DNA of 43,341 bases from Paenibacillus hemerocallicola (GTDB lineage Bacteria > Bacillota > Bacilli > Paenibacillales > NBRC-103111): the NCBI RefSeq assembly GCF_006265175.1, contig NZ_VDCQ01000078.1:1-43341 (forward strand), in the 5' to 3' direction. Position 1 is the first letter of the stretch; every line of letters starts with the position of its first letter. This document shows positions 1 to 8,432 of this stretch, one piece after another. The notes beneath the pieces were generated by a model, which had not been told where the DNA came from, searched no databases, and was given only the letters and a program-made list of their open reading frames with translations. The translations under genes were made by a program, and so were the position numbers.

Positions 1-34
1 TCATCAATAATTCGTGTCTTGACAACGGGGGGCA
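1..34. mobile_element. IS3-type terminal inverted repeat at window edge
   Basis: Read on the minus strand, bases 34 to about 12 match the repeat starting at 30615 (TGCYCCCCGTTGTCAAGACA then CGA) with one mismatch; the sequences then diverge, as expected for the two opposite ends of one IS type. The 30615 copy abuts an IS3-family transposase C-terminus. The body of this element would lie upstream of the window. Confidence 0.6.
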
Positions 35-1322
35 TTACAAAAGCAGTGGTCTAACCGATCAAGGTTCGATGCCAGACAAAACAAAAGTTTCGATTGAAAG
101 CGTAGAGGCATTTACCAAAGAACCGGTTAAATTAACGTTCTTTAATAACGGTGCGGGCATCAATAATGCAAATGATTTGCAAAAAATTATATTGGATCCG
201 GTACAAAAGATGTACCCCAATATTACAATCGAATTGATAACAGGACAAAAACTCGAAGATCTGATCGCAGCCGGAGAAACGCCTGATATAATCTCGACAA
301 GCAACTTTTCTTTGGACACCTTCATTAGTATGGGATTAGGAACGGATTTGAACGAATTCGTAAAAACTTACAAAATTGATCTTGGCCGTTTTGAGCCGGA
401 GACGATCAAAAATCTTCAACTCTACGGAAAAAACGGTGAACTGTATGGGTTTCCGTTCGCGATGAATTACGGCATGATGGCCTATAACAAAGATATATTC
501 AATGCATTCGGCGTTGCTTATCCGAAGGATGGTATGTCCTGGGAGCAAGTAATCGATCTGGTCAAAAAGACGACTCGTACGCAGGGTGCAACGCAAATTC
601 TCGGAATCGATCCGGGATTTCCTCAAGTTTTTTCACGCGCATATTCGCTACCAGTGACGGATAACGGAAACAAGGCGGTACTCGCTACGGATGGATACCA
701 GAAAATGCTCTCCATGCTGCGGGGTATTTACGACATTCCGGGCATGGTCGAATCCAAAACCAATTATTTGAGAGACAATATCGATTTTTTCCTTAAGGAA
801 CAGAGAGTTGCGATGAAGCCTTATTGGATCTCCGCCTTTACGACACGCGTTCTGCCGCTTGTCGAGCAAAACCAAAACTTTAACTGGGATCTGGTTTCAT
901 TCCCGAGTTTTGCAGACAAACCGGGGTACGGACGAGAGGTCGATTTCCATCTGCTCATGGTCACACCATCAAGCAAAAACAAGGATGCGGCATATCGTGT
1001 ATTGCAAGCGATGCAGACGTCGGAAGCGCAGACGATGATCAACAAGTTCGGGCGATTGACCGCATTGAAGGACCAAGCGATCAAAAAAGATTATGCAGCC
1101 GATCTGAAAATATTCGAGGGTAAAAATCTGGCAGGTATCTTCTCCGTCCAGCCAGCACCGGTTCCGCGGGGAAGCATGTATGATTCCAAAATCTACTCCT
1201 ATTTGAATGAAGCAAATAGAGATATGATTTTGAACGGCAAGGATATCCATACCGCAATTCGCGAAGCCGAGGAAAAATCGAATAAATACATTGAAGAAGA
1301 AAAGCAAAAGCAGTCAAAATAA
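3..1322 (+). CDS. ABC transporter sugar-binding lipoprotein, 5'-truncated (likely pseudogene)
   Basis: Extracellular solute-binding protein (family 1 type), which would bind a sugar or oligosaccharide outside the membrane for an ABC importer. The frame is open from base 3, but roughly the first 11 codons are IS terminus; the recognisable linker begins near base 35. The first internal ATG is at 69, with no good ribosome-binding site. The signal peptide and lipobox cysteine seen in the two paralogues here (minus strand 9770-8433 and plus 23362-24696) are missing. The shared motif YNKDIFNAFGVAYPKDGMSW is present, as is the typical C-terminal ending with A(L/I)REA(E/T)E. No permease genes adjoin. 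Family call is confident; the disruption is inferred from the IS end, and an intact product is unlikely unless a new start is used. Confidence 0.8.
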   Translation: MNNSCLDNGGHYKSSGLTDQGSMPDKTKVSIESVEAFTKEPVKLTFFNNGAGINNANDLQKIILDPVQKMYPNITIELITGQKLEDLIAAGETPDIISTSNFSLDTFISMGLGTDLNEFVKTYKIDLGRFEPETIKNLQLYGKNGELYGFPFAMNYGMMAYNKDIFNAFGVAYPKDGMSWEQVIDLVKKTTRTQGATQILGIDPGFPQVFSRAYSLPVTDNGNKAVLATDGYQKMLSMLRGIYDIPGMVESKTNYLRDNIDFFLKEQRVAMKPYWISAFTTRVLPLVEQNQNFNWDLVSFPSFADKPGYGREVDFHLLMVTPSSKNKDAAYRVLQAMQTSEAQTMINKFGRLTALKDQAIKKDYAADLKIFEGKNLAGIFSVQPAPVPRGSMYDSKIYSYLNEANRDMILNGKDIHTAIREAEEKSNKYIEEEKQKQSK

Positions 1323-1718
1323 GCTGTGATACAACCTCCTTCACAGTCGTCCGGCTTCCGCTGATGGCTCGGAACAAGACGATCTCCATTATTCTTGAGC
1401 ATTGGGCACTAAGGGTGGCTGTAGTGCAATGTGTCAGAAGAGCTTGAAACGATTTGGAATAATAACCGCATATGAAAAAAGCCATGAACTTCTGGTCTCA
1501 ATTGAAACTGCGGGAAATTATTTGTCTAAAACGTCAGGGGCAATCCCTTTTGGAGTGGAATGAGTCTGTAGCCGCCATCGTGGGTACGATGCAGCACAAA
1601 CTGCGTGCTATGGTGAAGAACGAATGGTCAACAGATAAAAGTCCGGCTTTAGGGACAAAGATTTGGAACCCATTTGTTTCTACAATTGGGGGGAAACCAA
1701 ATGTGGGGGGAATCATCC
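1323..1718. other. Intergenic, no recognisable gene
   Basis: Holds an open frame (1472-1753, plus) of 93 codons that matches nothing I know, lacks a good ribosome-binding site and runs over the start of the next remnant. Probably decayed sequence between the binding-protein gene and the Gfo/Idh remnant. Confidence 0.3.
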
Positions 1719-2064
1719 ATGAAGCTTGGTGTAATCGGCTACGGCAACCGTAGCAAGCAAGTTATTGAATGCATACAAAAGGAAGAGCCCGCGTGCATCG
1801 TGAGAGCGATCGCCGACGTCCGCAATGACAGCATGCAGGCCGAGAAGGACGAAGGGATCGGCTTGTACGATACGCCGGAAGCGATGCTGGCTTCAGAGCA
1901 GTTGGACGGCATTCCGGTAAACAGATCGGCACCTATGAGTACTGGTGCGAGCTTATGAACGATGCTGGGTTGCCATCCAGCACAAAGATGTTGGTTAACA
2001 TTGTCAGCTAAACGATCTGGAACTGGGAGTCGAGCCATATAACGTTTACAAGGAAAGTACTTAA
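1719..2064 (+). pseudogene. Gfo/Idh/MocA oxidoreductase remnant
   Basis: Starts with ATG at 1719 behind GGGGGG and opens with a Rossmann dinucleotide-binding strand (MKLGVIGYGNRSKQVIE) typical of Gfo/Idh/MocA NAD(P)-dependent sugar dehydrogenases. After about 60 residues (LASEQLDGI) the family pattern stops; the frame ends at 1958. In a neighbouring frame protein-like sequence continues (IGTYEYWCELMNDAGLPSST and, after a stop, LNDLELGVEPYNVYKEST, ending 2064), suggesting deletions joining two different gene ends. The intact enzyme would be 330-390 aa. Its position behind a binding-protein gene mirrors the intact pair at 23.4-26.0 kb. Confidence 0.6.
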
Positions 2065-2195
2065 CGCGTGTGCAACTTGTTTTCTGTCGCAGATGAACAT
2101 TATACAGTGTCGTTAGACAAGATACAAAAAGTTACGTCGATCACTAAGTATCCAGGCTTACAATTTAAGAAGACAATTATTATTGTACAATTTTG

Positions 2196-2236
2196 AACCC
2201 AATCGTCAAAATTAAATTGGCGATGGGTTTTTTGTC
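2196..2236 (+). terminator. Rho-independent terminator
   Basis: Stem AACCCAATCGTCAA / TTGGCGATGGGTT followed by a T run. The same hairpin with the same flanks follows the second Rieske gene at 30136-30175, although no such gene remains here. Confidence 0.65.
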
Positions 2237-2288
2237 TGTCGGGAATGGGATAAAGTTCTTGTCATTTATGGTGTCGGCTGACAAGAAA
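2237..2288. repeat. Transposon-end-like box element (TGTCGGG family)
   Basis: TGTCGGG at 2237 followed by the 19-bp box TGGGATAAAGTTCTTGTCA (2246-2264), then a second terminus-like TGTCGGCTGACAAGAA at 2272. The stretch 2175-2271 is nearly identical to 30110-30210. Confidence 0.6.
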
Positions 2289-2333
2289 AATATAACATTA
2301 AGAGTCGCGTATATCGCCGAAGAATGGATGAAA

Positions 2334-2369
2334 AACAGCGATGCAATAAAGAATTGCATCGCTGTTTTT
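2334..2369. terminator. Bidirectional terminator
   Basis: Perfect 14-bp stem (2334-2347 with 2353-2366), five-base loop, A run before and T run after, so it can work on both strands. It lies just after the stop of the minus-strand gene ending at 2372. Confidence 0.8.
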
Positions 2370-2371
2370 CA

Positions 2372-3826
2372 TTATGGTGCTATATCATTTGTCATGACGA
2401 GCGTAATATTTTTATCAGTACTACCAGGTGCGAAATGTTTGACATAGAAAAATGGATCAACATTATATAGCTCTTCGCCGTAGCCAATAGTGGCCTGTTT
2501 GGTATAACCTGTTCCATCCGTACGTATTTTATTGAGATCAATATGAGAATTGCGACTTATTTTCCCTTGTAAAAAGTAAAGCCACCCATCTCGGTATTGT
2601 AAAGAATTAATGGAGCCGTTGCTGTCCCAAACATTAACGCTGTAGAGCTGGATTGAGGTTGATCCGTCAAGACTCGTTTTATAAATCCCAACCCTATAAT
2701 TTATCATCTTAGTATGATAAATCCAATCATCGACTATTAAGGGATTACTGAATAGGGTTTTATCCGCTTGTTGTTTCCCCGAGCCAGTTAAATCGGTTTG
2801 AAATAAGTCAGCTGTTTCGTTTTGCTGGTAAAAAAGCCGATTATCAGTGATAAAAAAGGTTTGAATATGGTTTTCGGGAATGATCTTTTCGCTTGAGGAA
2901 CCATCCGTTTTCACACGACTGATACCGGAATCATTGGTTTCCAGAAAGTAAATCCACTCTTGGTTAACTACTATCCGAGATGCGGAAACAGGGGATAACT
3001 TTGTCTTCTCCGTTCCATCTTGACGAATTTTGTAAACGCCTCCATACTGAAGCACTCCATCGGTGTAGTTCCCTGTAGCAACCGTATAGTACAACCAATC
3101 TCCTTTAGCATTTATCGATGTGGCATTGTCGTCGGTCAGTTTGATTTGGGTCGCCCCGTCTTTCGACCATTTTTCCAAGGAAGGTTTCCTATTATAAGGA
3201 TTCGTGAAAATCCATTCCCCACTCCAGGCAAGATTCCCGCCCATAAACAGATTACGCTGAGCGGCTAACTCCTCTTGCTTTTTAACGGTTGCCTGTGTTT
3301 CTTCCGCACAAGCTTCAATGGAATATCCATCTGAAGAATCCCAAGCTGTCTTCCAATTGAATTCGTTATTTGTAAATCTCCAAGTCATAGGGAAATAAAC
3401 AATATTGTTAAGAAACAAGATGGGGTAAGGCTCTGCATCATTATTGATGGTCTTCCCATTGACTGCAACAGGGAAAGGAGGCAGATCGGCTTGCATAGTT
3501 GTAAGTTGGACTGGTTCAGATTGGAGGTTTTGAGCCAACGGTTGGCATGCAGGCAGCTTGGAAATTTCAAGTCCCCGATTCTGGTCCCAGTGCACTTCTA
3601 ATCCCAATGCGGCAGCGTTATTCCAAGTCATAGGAAAATAAGTTATAGCTTCATGGAGAAATAAGGGATACGGATTGTGTACGTTATCGAGCGGTGATCT
3701 ATTAACTGTTACAGAAAAAGCAGGAGAGGTAATTCCGTAACGGAGATCAGAGCTGGCTGCAAAAGAGGTTTGGGCCAACAGAGGAAGCGTTAATACAACT
3801 GAAAGTATGCACTTAATTAGTTTCAT
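2372..3826 (-). CDS. Secreted DUF5050-like protein with duplicated stalk-like N-terminus
   Basis: 484 aa. A signal peptide (about residues 1-24, ending SFA-ASS) indicates export. Two copper-amine-oxidase-N-like units follow, each with the signature ITYFPMTW or IVYFPMTW plus a W-D-x(1-2)-G/S pair, near residues 30-95 and 115-180. The C-terminal half (about 190-470) is a run of short beta units ending in W(I/L)YF/Y and I..DG(T/S), the DUF5050 pattern of propeller-like repeats in Paenibacillaceae. The start ATG at 3826 has AGGAGGA 11 nt upstream. Function is unknown; a cell-surface role is inferred. It stands alone, with a strong terminator after it. Confidence 0.85.
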   Translation of the reverse strand: MKLIKCILSVVLTLPLLAQTSFAASSDLRYGITSPAFSVTVNRSPLDNVHNPYPLFLHEAITYFPMTWNNAAALGLEVHWDQNRGLEISKLPACQPLAQNLQSEPVQLTTMQADLPPFPVAVNGKTINNDAEPYPILFLNNIVYFPMTWRFTNNEFNWKTAWDSSDGYSIEACAEETQATVKKQEELAAQRNLFMGGNLAWSGEWIFTNPYNRKPSLEKWSKDGATQIKLTDDNATSINAKGDWLYYTVATGNYTDGVLQYGGVYKIRQDGTEKTKLSPVSASRIVVNQEWIYFLETNDSGISRVKTDGSSSEKIIPENHIQTFFITDNRLFYQQNETADLFQTDLTGSGKQQADKTLFSNPLIVDDWIYHTKMINYRVGIYKTSLDGSTSIQLYSVNVWDSNGSINSLQYRDGWLYFLQGKISRNSHIDLNKIRTDGTGYTKQATIGYGEELYNVDPFFYVKHFAPGSTDKNITLVMTNDIAP

Positions 3827-4276
3827 ATGTTGAAAAGTCCTCCTGTATTAAGAAAAGTAAGTTTCTTCGTATACAACTACTTGTGTTGATAAACTCACCA
3901 ACCCACCCTTCCTTACCGTTCCCTTTTCTAACTATTGCTTATTTTTCGAAGGATCAATTACATATTTTTTCATCTTTTCCACTCCTTTTATATTCTCAGT
4001 ATCTGAGACGTTTTAAGAAAAATAAAGTTGCGGTTTATTAATGATGTTACAAATGGCAGCAAAGAATAACGGATTACGACCATGGGCCTAATTAAAGTAA
4101 CGAGCACGAAAGCACAATAGGGTATTCAGCAGGCTGCCGGCGATCGGCAGCCTATTGAAGTAACTGGCAGGATTGCGAAACGAATCGACACTTAAAGTTG
4201 ATAAAAAATGACATATAAAAAATATACATCTATGATAAAATTATGTATAAAATGACTGTTCATTGCCTTTAGCAGG
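3827..4276. other. Intergenic with one dispersed palindromic repeat
   Basis: Contains the ribosome-binding site and upstream region of the minus-strand DUF5050-like gene. Near 4096-4180 is a copy of the AGTAACG-flanked repeat family with a good hairpin (AGGCTGCCG / CGGCAGCCT). No coding signal seen. Confidence 0.4.
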
Positions 4277-4412
4277 GGTGATTAATACGAGCCAAAGTGC
4301 AAAAATGCATTCGACGGAGTATCGAGGGAAAAACTCCGAAGGTTACAAGCCCAGCCTAGTTCCAGCTGCATTCAAAGTGCTTCACAGTAACCAAAGTAGG
4401 GAGGAAGCGAAT
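4277..4412 (+). promoter_or_regulatory. In-frame leader coding region upstream of VOC gene
   Basis: A GTG (4277) or ATG (4305) opens a leader of about 40 codons (includes KNSEGYKPSLVPAAFKVLHS) that runs in frame into the VOC gene. Its last codons AGG GAG GAA are themselves the ribosome-binding site for the GTG at 4413. A similar leader (KNLDGYRPNHVPRALKVIYS) precedes the Lon-like fragment at 32700, again ending REE. Translation of the leader could control access to the internal start. Confidence 0.45.
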
Positions 4413-4814
4413 GTGACTGAGCAAATGAATAATGTCATTACCGGATCGCAGAATAAGCTGATCGAGTGCGTAGATCATGTTCAGTTACCGGTGAACGATA
4501 TTGAAAAAGGAACCGAGTGGTACTCAAAAATGCTTGGATTAGAGGTTATGGCTCCAGGATGGTTAAAATTTGGTCAGGGACCACTATTAATGCTTCATCA
4601 TAGCAGTAAAGACACGAAAGTTTCTTGGTTATCGGAAGATGACTTTCCAATGCCCGCTTTTATGTTTTTGACCAAAAATATTAAAGCATTGCACGCTGCA
4701 TTAACCGAGAACAATACGTTGATCAGAATGTATCAAGATGAAGGTTTCGGTTGGGTGATTAAGTTCGTGGATCCGTTTGGAAATGAACTGGGCGCGTATG
4801 AACCGAAAGAATAG
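4413..4814 (+). CDS. VOC family (glyoxalase/bleomycin-resistance-like) protein
   Basis: About 133 aa from the GTG at 4413, which has AGGGAGG ideally spaced; an upstream in-frame extension to 4263 is also open. The vicinal-oxygen-chelate fold is shown by IECVDHVQLPVNDIEKGTEW (first beta strand with a likely metal His) and the C-terminal strand VDPFGNELGAYEP with a likely metal Glu. Family members are metal-dependent isomerases, dioxygenases or drug-binding resistance proteins; the substrate cannot be told. The last 132 bp, including the stop and downstream bases, recur inverted at 34864-34995. A terminator follows at 4878. Confidence 0.8.
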   Translation: MTEQMNNVITGSQNKLIECVDHVQLPVNDIEKGTEWYSKMLGLEVMAPGWLKFGQGPLLMLHHSSKDTKVSWLSEDDFPMPAFMFLTKNIKALHAALTENNTLIRMYQDEGFGWVIKFVDPFGNELGAYEPKE

Positions 4815-4877
4815 CTGAGTGCTCATTGAGCTAAAGGAGTACACTAGTTCAACAAATTAGTTCGAAGACGTGGGTTA

Positions 4878-4934
4878 AACCCTCCCAAACTTAGTGAAGC
4901 TAATAATAATTAGCCTTGGGAGGGGTTTTGTTTT
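4878..4934 (+). terminator. Rho-independent terminator after VOC gene
   Basis: AACCCTCCCAA (4878-4888) pairs with TTGGGAGGGGTT (4916-4927, one bulged G), followed by a T-rich tail. Confidence 0.65.
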
Positions 4935-5140
4935 ATGAAAATGACTGATCTCTGGACGTTGTACGAGGCCGATAAACGCATTTTGGCTTTCGTCATACAT
5001 ATGCTTGTCACTTACTTGATAATGGTGCCCCGTTAGATTTTATTCAAGGAATGCTGGGTCACGAAAAGGCATCAACAACACAGATCTACGCTCAACTACG
5101 CGGGGAGCGCCGACGGGAATTATATAGACGGTACTTTTAG
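4935..5140 (+). pseudogene. Tyrosine recombinase/integrase, internally deleted
   Basis: The ATG at 4935 begins [17 protein letters not shown], like the N-terminus of a phage-type integrase. In another frame from about 4985 to 5140 the end of the catalytic domain is unmistakable: [10 protein letters not shown], then [19 protein letters not shown], the conserved H-x-x-R and LGH box and the strand before the tyrosine, ending ELYRRYF and stop. About 200 codons of the core are missing and the halves are out of frame, so it cannot be active. It may mark an old integration site. Confidence 0.75.
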
Positions 5141-5285
5141 GGGCCATAGGCCCCCACTGAACTGCTGGCATTACCGCAACCTGTTCAACTAACTTCCAGA
5201 AAAGATTAATTATTCCATATTATAGTCATGTTATGGTTAAGATGTGGCGTCTAGCAGTTGAAATCTTACAAAGGAGATGATCGGA

Positions 5286-5993
5286 ATGGTTGAAAAGGTA
5301 AAAGAAGAGGAACTGTCACAGAAACAAGAGTGGAGACCATTATTGAAAAGAGTGTCATGTATTTATTTGCCGTCATCTGATCCAAAGAGATCTCATGAAT
5401 GATTCGATCATTATTTTGGATTAAACAATAATGGATGGACGAAACTCCGTGATGGGACTCTAATTTTTATTAAGTCGAAAGAAAAACCGCATTTGAATTT
5501 TATAACGGAGCGCTGGCCGGGTCATATCAGAAGAAAGGAAGGCGAAGGTCCGGAGTTTGAAATGTTTGTACTTGCGTTTGAAGTGGAAAATACGGAAAAG
5601 ATCTATCGATCCATGAAAGAGGCCGGTGAACGGGTTGAACTGATCGATAACGGTGGTAATGGTGTTGAGATTCATTTTTACGATCCGGATGGAAACAAAT
5701 ACATAACATGGGAATTACAGGTAATTTTGAAGGCGAATCCCGAGGGAGCCAATAGCACGAATTGGAAAGATAGATTCGAGTTTAGTAATTGTTGTTTTAG
5801 ATGTGATGTTGATACTTTTTTGAATAAAATTATCGAGGATGCGCCAGGGGCAAGGCACCCACGTATTCAGATTGCTGATCACGACAAATTACGCGAATCC
5901 GATCCGGATGGATTAGAAAAGCTTTTGGAAACATTAGAACAGTTTACTGGGCAGCACCCGGAACATACATTTCGGTTCGTTTATGGAAAGTAG
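5286..5993 (+). pseudogene. VOC family protein with in-frame stop and C-terminal extension
   Basis: The ATG at 5286 follows AAGGAGATGA. The frame reads LLKRVSCIYLPSSDPKRSHE, then TGA at 5400-5402, then FDHYFGLNNNGW; a TGG to TGA change at a Trp codon is the simplest explanation. The VOC domain continues to a typical end (VEIHFYDPDGNKYITWELQ). About 90 further residues follow in frame (from VILKANPEG) with an acidic, charged C-terminal piece (DPDGLEKLLETLEQFTGQ) that I do not recognise, so this may be an in-frame fusion of two genes. A restart at 5493 would give a VOC domain lacking its first strand. Confidence 0.7.
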
Positions 5994-6764
5994 GCAGTAT
6001 TAAACCTCAGTTTAGCGCTTATTGGGGTAAGCAGTTTACCGTAGCGCTAAAGTGCAGCATCATAATTACTTTTTAGCAAACTGTCCGATGCCCTTTAAGC
6101 TAACGGGTACAAGAGCTACACGAAGGCAACCGGTCAGATCGATCGGCTGCCTTCGTTCACCTAACGAAGCAGTATTGCTTAGGTAACATTAGGTGGGAAA
6201 TCGATGTTAGGGAGGAATTAGTACCAAATAACGAAATGTTGTTATTCGCTTAAAAAGCGAGGTTCAGCAACATAGTCGCGATCGGTGGGGAAGCCCCAGT
6301 CACGCAGCGGTAGGCTGTAGTTGTAGATTCGAAATCTTTTTTTGAAAATGTCCGATTGCGCTCGGCACTTGTGTCTATGTATTAGGCATATGTGGACAAG
6401 AACATATATGCTTTGCCGTATCAATATCGTCGTGTGGAAAGTCAGAGCCGGTGGAAGGACAACAGCCTATGTTGGCATGCGGCGGGATGTGGGGTTTGCC
6501 GACTCGGCTTGAACGCGTTCGCCTATTCGGCTGCTGTTGAGCCGACTGTATATTAAGCGGCATTAAGGAAAATAGCCAGCCCCATGAACAATGTCCATGG
6601 GGCTACTCGATGAACGGAATATTTGATACCAACGAAGTGGTGAGCAGATTTATGCGACTTCCGAAAGCGCATATGTTTGTATCGTGATCCCTGAGCAACA
6701 TGGCTCGAAACGCTGCTTCGATGGAGCCGAATATTCTATTGCGAATGCGAATGTTTCAAGAAGC
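5994..6764. other. Non-coding or decayed region with hairpins
   Basis: Three structures: TTTAGCGCT / AGCGCTAAA (6011-6051, with an inner stem); a dispersed repeat at about 6088-6182 with hairpin CGAAGGCA / TGCCTTCG flanked by CTAACGGG and CCTAACG; and AGCCCCATG / CATGGGGCT near 6577-6604. On the minus strand 6424-6242 a short frame ends NYSLPLRDWGFPTDRDYVAE, which looks protein-like but which I cannot assign. No intact gene seen. Confidence 0.4.
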
Positions 6765-8399
6765 TTAGTTGATCTGCTTCCAGTCTGTCGAAGATGTGGA
6801 GCCGGCCGCCATGTACAGGTTACCCGATACGATCGCCTGTTGCCCGGCGTAAAGCGGCGTACCCGTAACGTCGTCGGTGAAATTGACGGTGCCGGGCAAA
6901 TTGCCGATCAGTACGTTCGCTTCCCGGCTGACCTCCATCAAGGTCGCCCGGTTGCCGATAATCGTGTTGTTGGAGCTTCCGTCCGCCGTCAGGCAACGCA
7001 GCAAACCGGAAGTAACCTGCTCCTGCCCGATATTGCTCGAGATTATATTATTATTGCAATTAATTAACTGAATGCCGTACGTGTCGATATCGCGGACATA
7101 GTTGCCGGTAATGACGCTATGCGTTACGTATTGAAGCCGGATGCCCTCCCGAGTCTCGGACACGAAATTGTTCATGATTTTCAATCCGCTGACCGGGGCC
7201 GACTGCGGGCCGACGATCAAAATGCCGAACGAACCGGAGCAGTGGTGGAACGTGTTGCCGCACACCTCGGTGTCGACCCCGGCGGTCATGCGCACGCCCG
7301 CATAACCGCCGCCTTCCGTTGCGCAATTGATAAACGTATTATTCACAATCTTGATATTCCGCGGCAGATACCCGTCCTGGGCGTTCATCAGCACGCCGTC
7401 CCTTCGGCAATTTTCCGCCACGCATCCTTCCAGAATCGTGCCGTAGCCATTGTAGCCGAGGGTGTCCGGCGTCGCGCCGTTCCCTGTTATCGTAAATCCG
7501 ATCAGGCAATCCTGAATATGGCAGTTGCTGACGATATGCCGATGTCCTCTTGCTTTGACGCCCGAGCCCCCGGTTTGCTTGACCGTGACATGCTCTATCA
7601 GATTCCCTTTGCCCGACGATACGTAGACCCCGTTGTCCCACATATTTTCAAAATAACAGTCGCTGATATGATGGTTGGTTCCTTCGGCGCCGACAAGAAT
7701 GCCGGAGCCCATATCTTTGCCGACAAGGCCGCGTACGCTGTTGTTCAATCCGCCGCTGATATAGCAGCAGGAACAATAATTGGCGCCAGCCTTGCCAACG
7801 TTCAAGAACCCGACGACGTAGCAGTCGGTCACATGGCATTCCTGACAGACGGACAGCAGGAACGGATACGTTTTGTCTTTCACGGAGCAGCCGGAGATGA
7901 TCGCTTGGTTGCAGTGGTCCAACTGGATAAAGGCGTTGAACAGACTGCTCGCGCCGGCAAAACCGGCATACGTCTCCGCGCCCTGGCACGACAAGCCGGT
8001 TATCGTAGAGCCGTGTGCATGGAGCAGCTTCAGCACGGGGATGCCGAATACGGACGCTTCCTTGATAACTGCCTTCCCGGTCGCGAACAGATGAATTTCT
8101 TTGTTGCTAACCGTAAGCTGAGAGGTAATCAGGTATGTCCCCATCGGGAAATAGACGGTGCCGCCGGTTGCGGTCGCGTTCAATGCGCTCTGGATTGCCG
8201 TCGTGTCGTCGGTCGTTCCGTCTCCGACGGCGCCGAAATCGGTCACGACGTTCCATTCCAGCGGCAGCGGATTGGCATGCGCGAAACGGGGGGCGGGGGA
8301 GAACTGTCCGAGCAGCATGCCGGCCCCGGCCATACCCATTGATGCGACCAGAGTTCTCCTGCTTATCGTTTTCGTTTCAATAGGTTCGGTTGGGTTCAT
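6765..8399 (-). CDS. Tat-exported right-handed beta-helix protein (pectate-lyase superfamily type)
   Basis: 544 aa. The N-terminus has a twin-arginine signal (SRRTLVASMGMAGAGMLLG, R14-R15), implying export in folded form. The mature part opens with VVTDFGAVGDGTTDDTTAIQ, the hallmark start of pectate-lyase-3 / GH28-related beta-helix proteins, followed by about 10-12 parallel beta-helix turns (recurring N.I..N, G.I.....N, ...NC.I patterns) to about residue 490. Relatives are polysaccharide lyases, hydrolases, epimerases or tail-spike-like proteins; no catalytic residue can be assigned by eye. It lies 33 bp downstream of the binding-protein gene (minus strand 9770-8433), so the two are probably co-transcribed and act on the same polysaccharide. 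Confidence 0.85.
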   Translation of the reverse strand: MNPTEPIETKTISRRTLVASMGMAGAGMLLGQFSPAPRFAHANPLPLEWNVVTDFGAVGDGTTDDTTAIQSALNATATGGTVYFPMGTYLITSQLTVSNKEIHLFATGKAVIKEASVFGIPVLKLLHAHGSTITGLSCQGAETYAGFAGASSLFNAFIQLDHCNQAIISGCSVKDKTYPFLLSVCQECHVTDCYVVGFLNVGKAGANYCSCCYISGGLNNSVRGLVGKDMGSGILVGAEGTNHHISDCYFENMWDNGVYVSSGKGNLIEHVTVKQTGGSGVKARGHRHIVSNCHIQDCLIGFTITGNGATPDTLGYNGYGTILEGCVAENCRRDGVLMNAQDGYLPRNIKIVNNTFINCATEGGGYAGVRMTAGVDTEVCGNTFHHCSGSFGILIVGPQSAPVSGLKIMNNFVSETREGIRLQYVTHSVITGNYVRDIDTYGIQLINCNNNIISSNIGQEQVTSGLLRCLTADGSSNNTIIGNRATLMEVSREANVLIGNLPGTVNFTDDVTGTPLYAGQQAIVSGNLYMAAGSTSSTDWKQIN

Positions 8400-8432
8400 A
8401 AACTTTGCACTCCGCTTCGTTTTATATTTGGA

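Noticed and set aside
2193-2447. 84-codon plus-strand open frame
   Set aside because: Runs through a terminator, a box element and a second terminator; no coding character.
5400-5402. TGA as recoded Trp or selenocysteine
   Set aside because: No SECIS-like structure looked for successfully, the position fits Trp not Cys, and other genes here use TGA as a normal stop.
6375-6563. Minus-strand 62-codon open frame
   Set aside because: No start signal and no recognisable family; left as unassigned.
7119-8342. 407-codon plus-strand open frame
   Set aside because: Exact antisense of the Tat beta-helix gene in a GC-rich stretch; Arg/Ala-rich, no family features, no ribosome-binding site.
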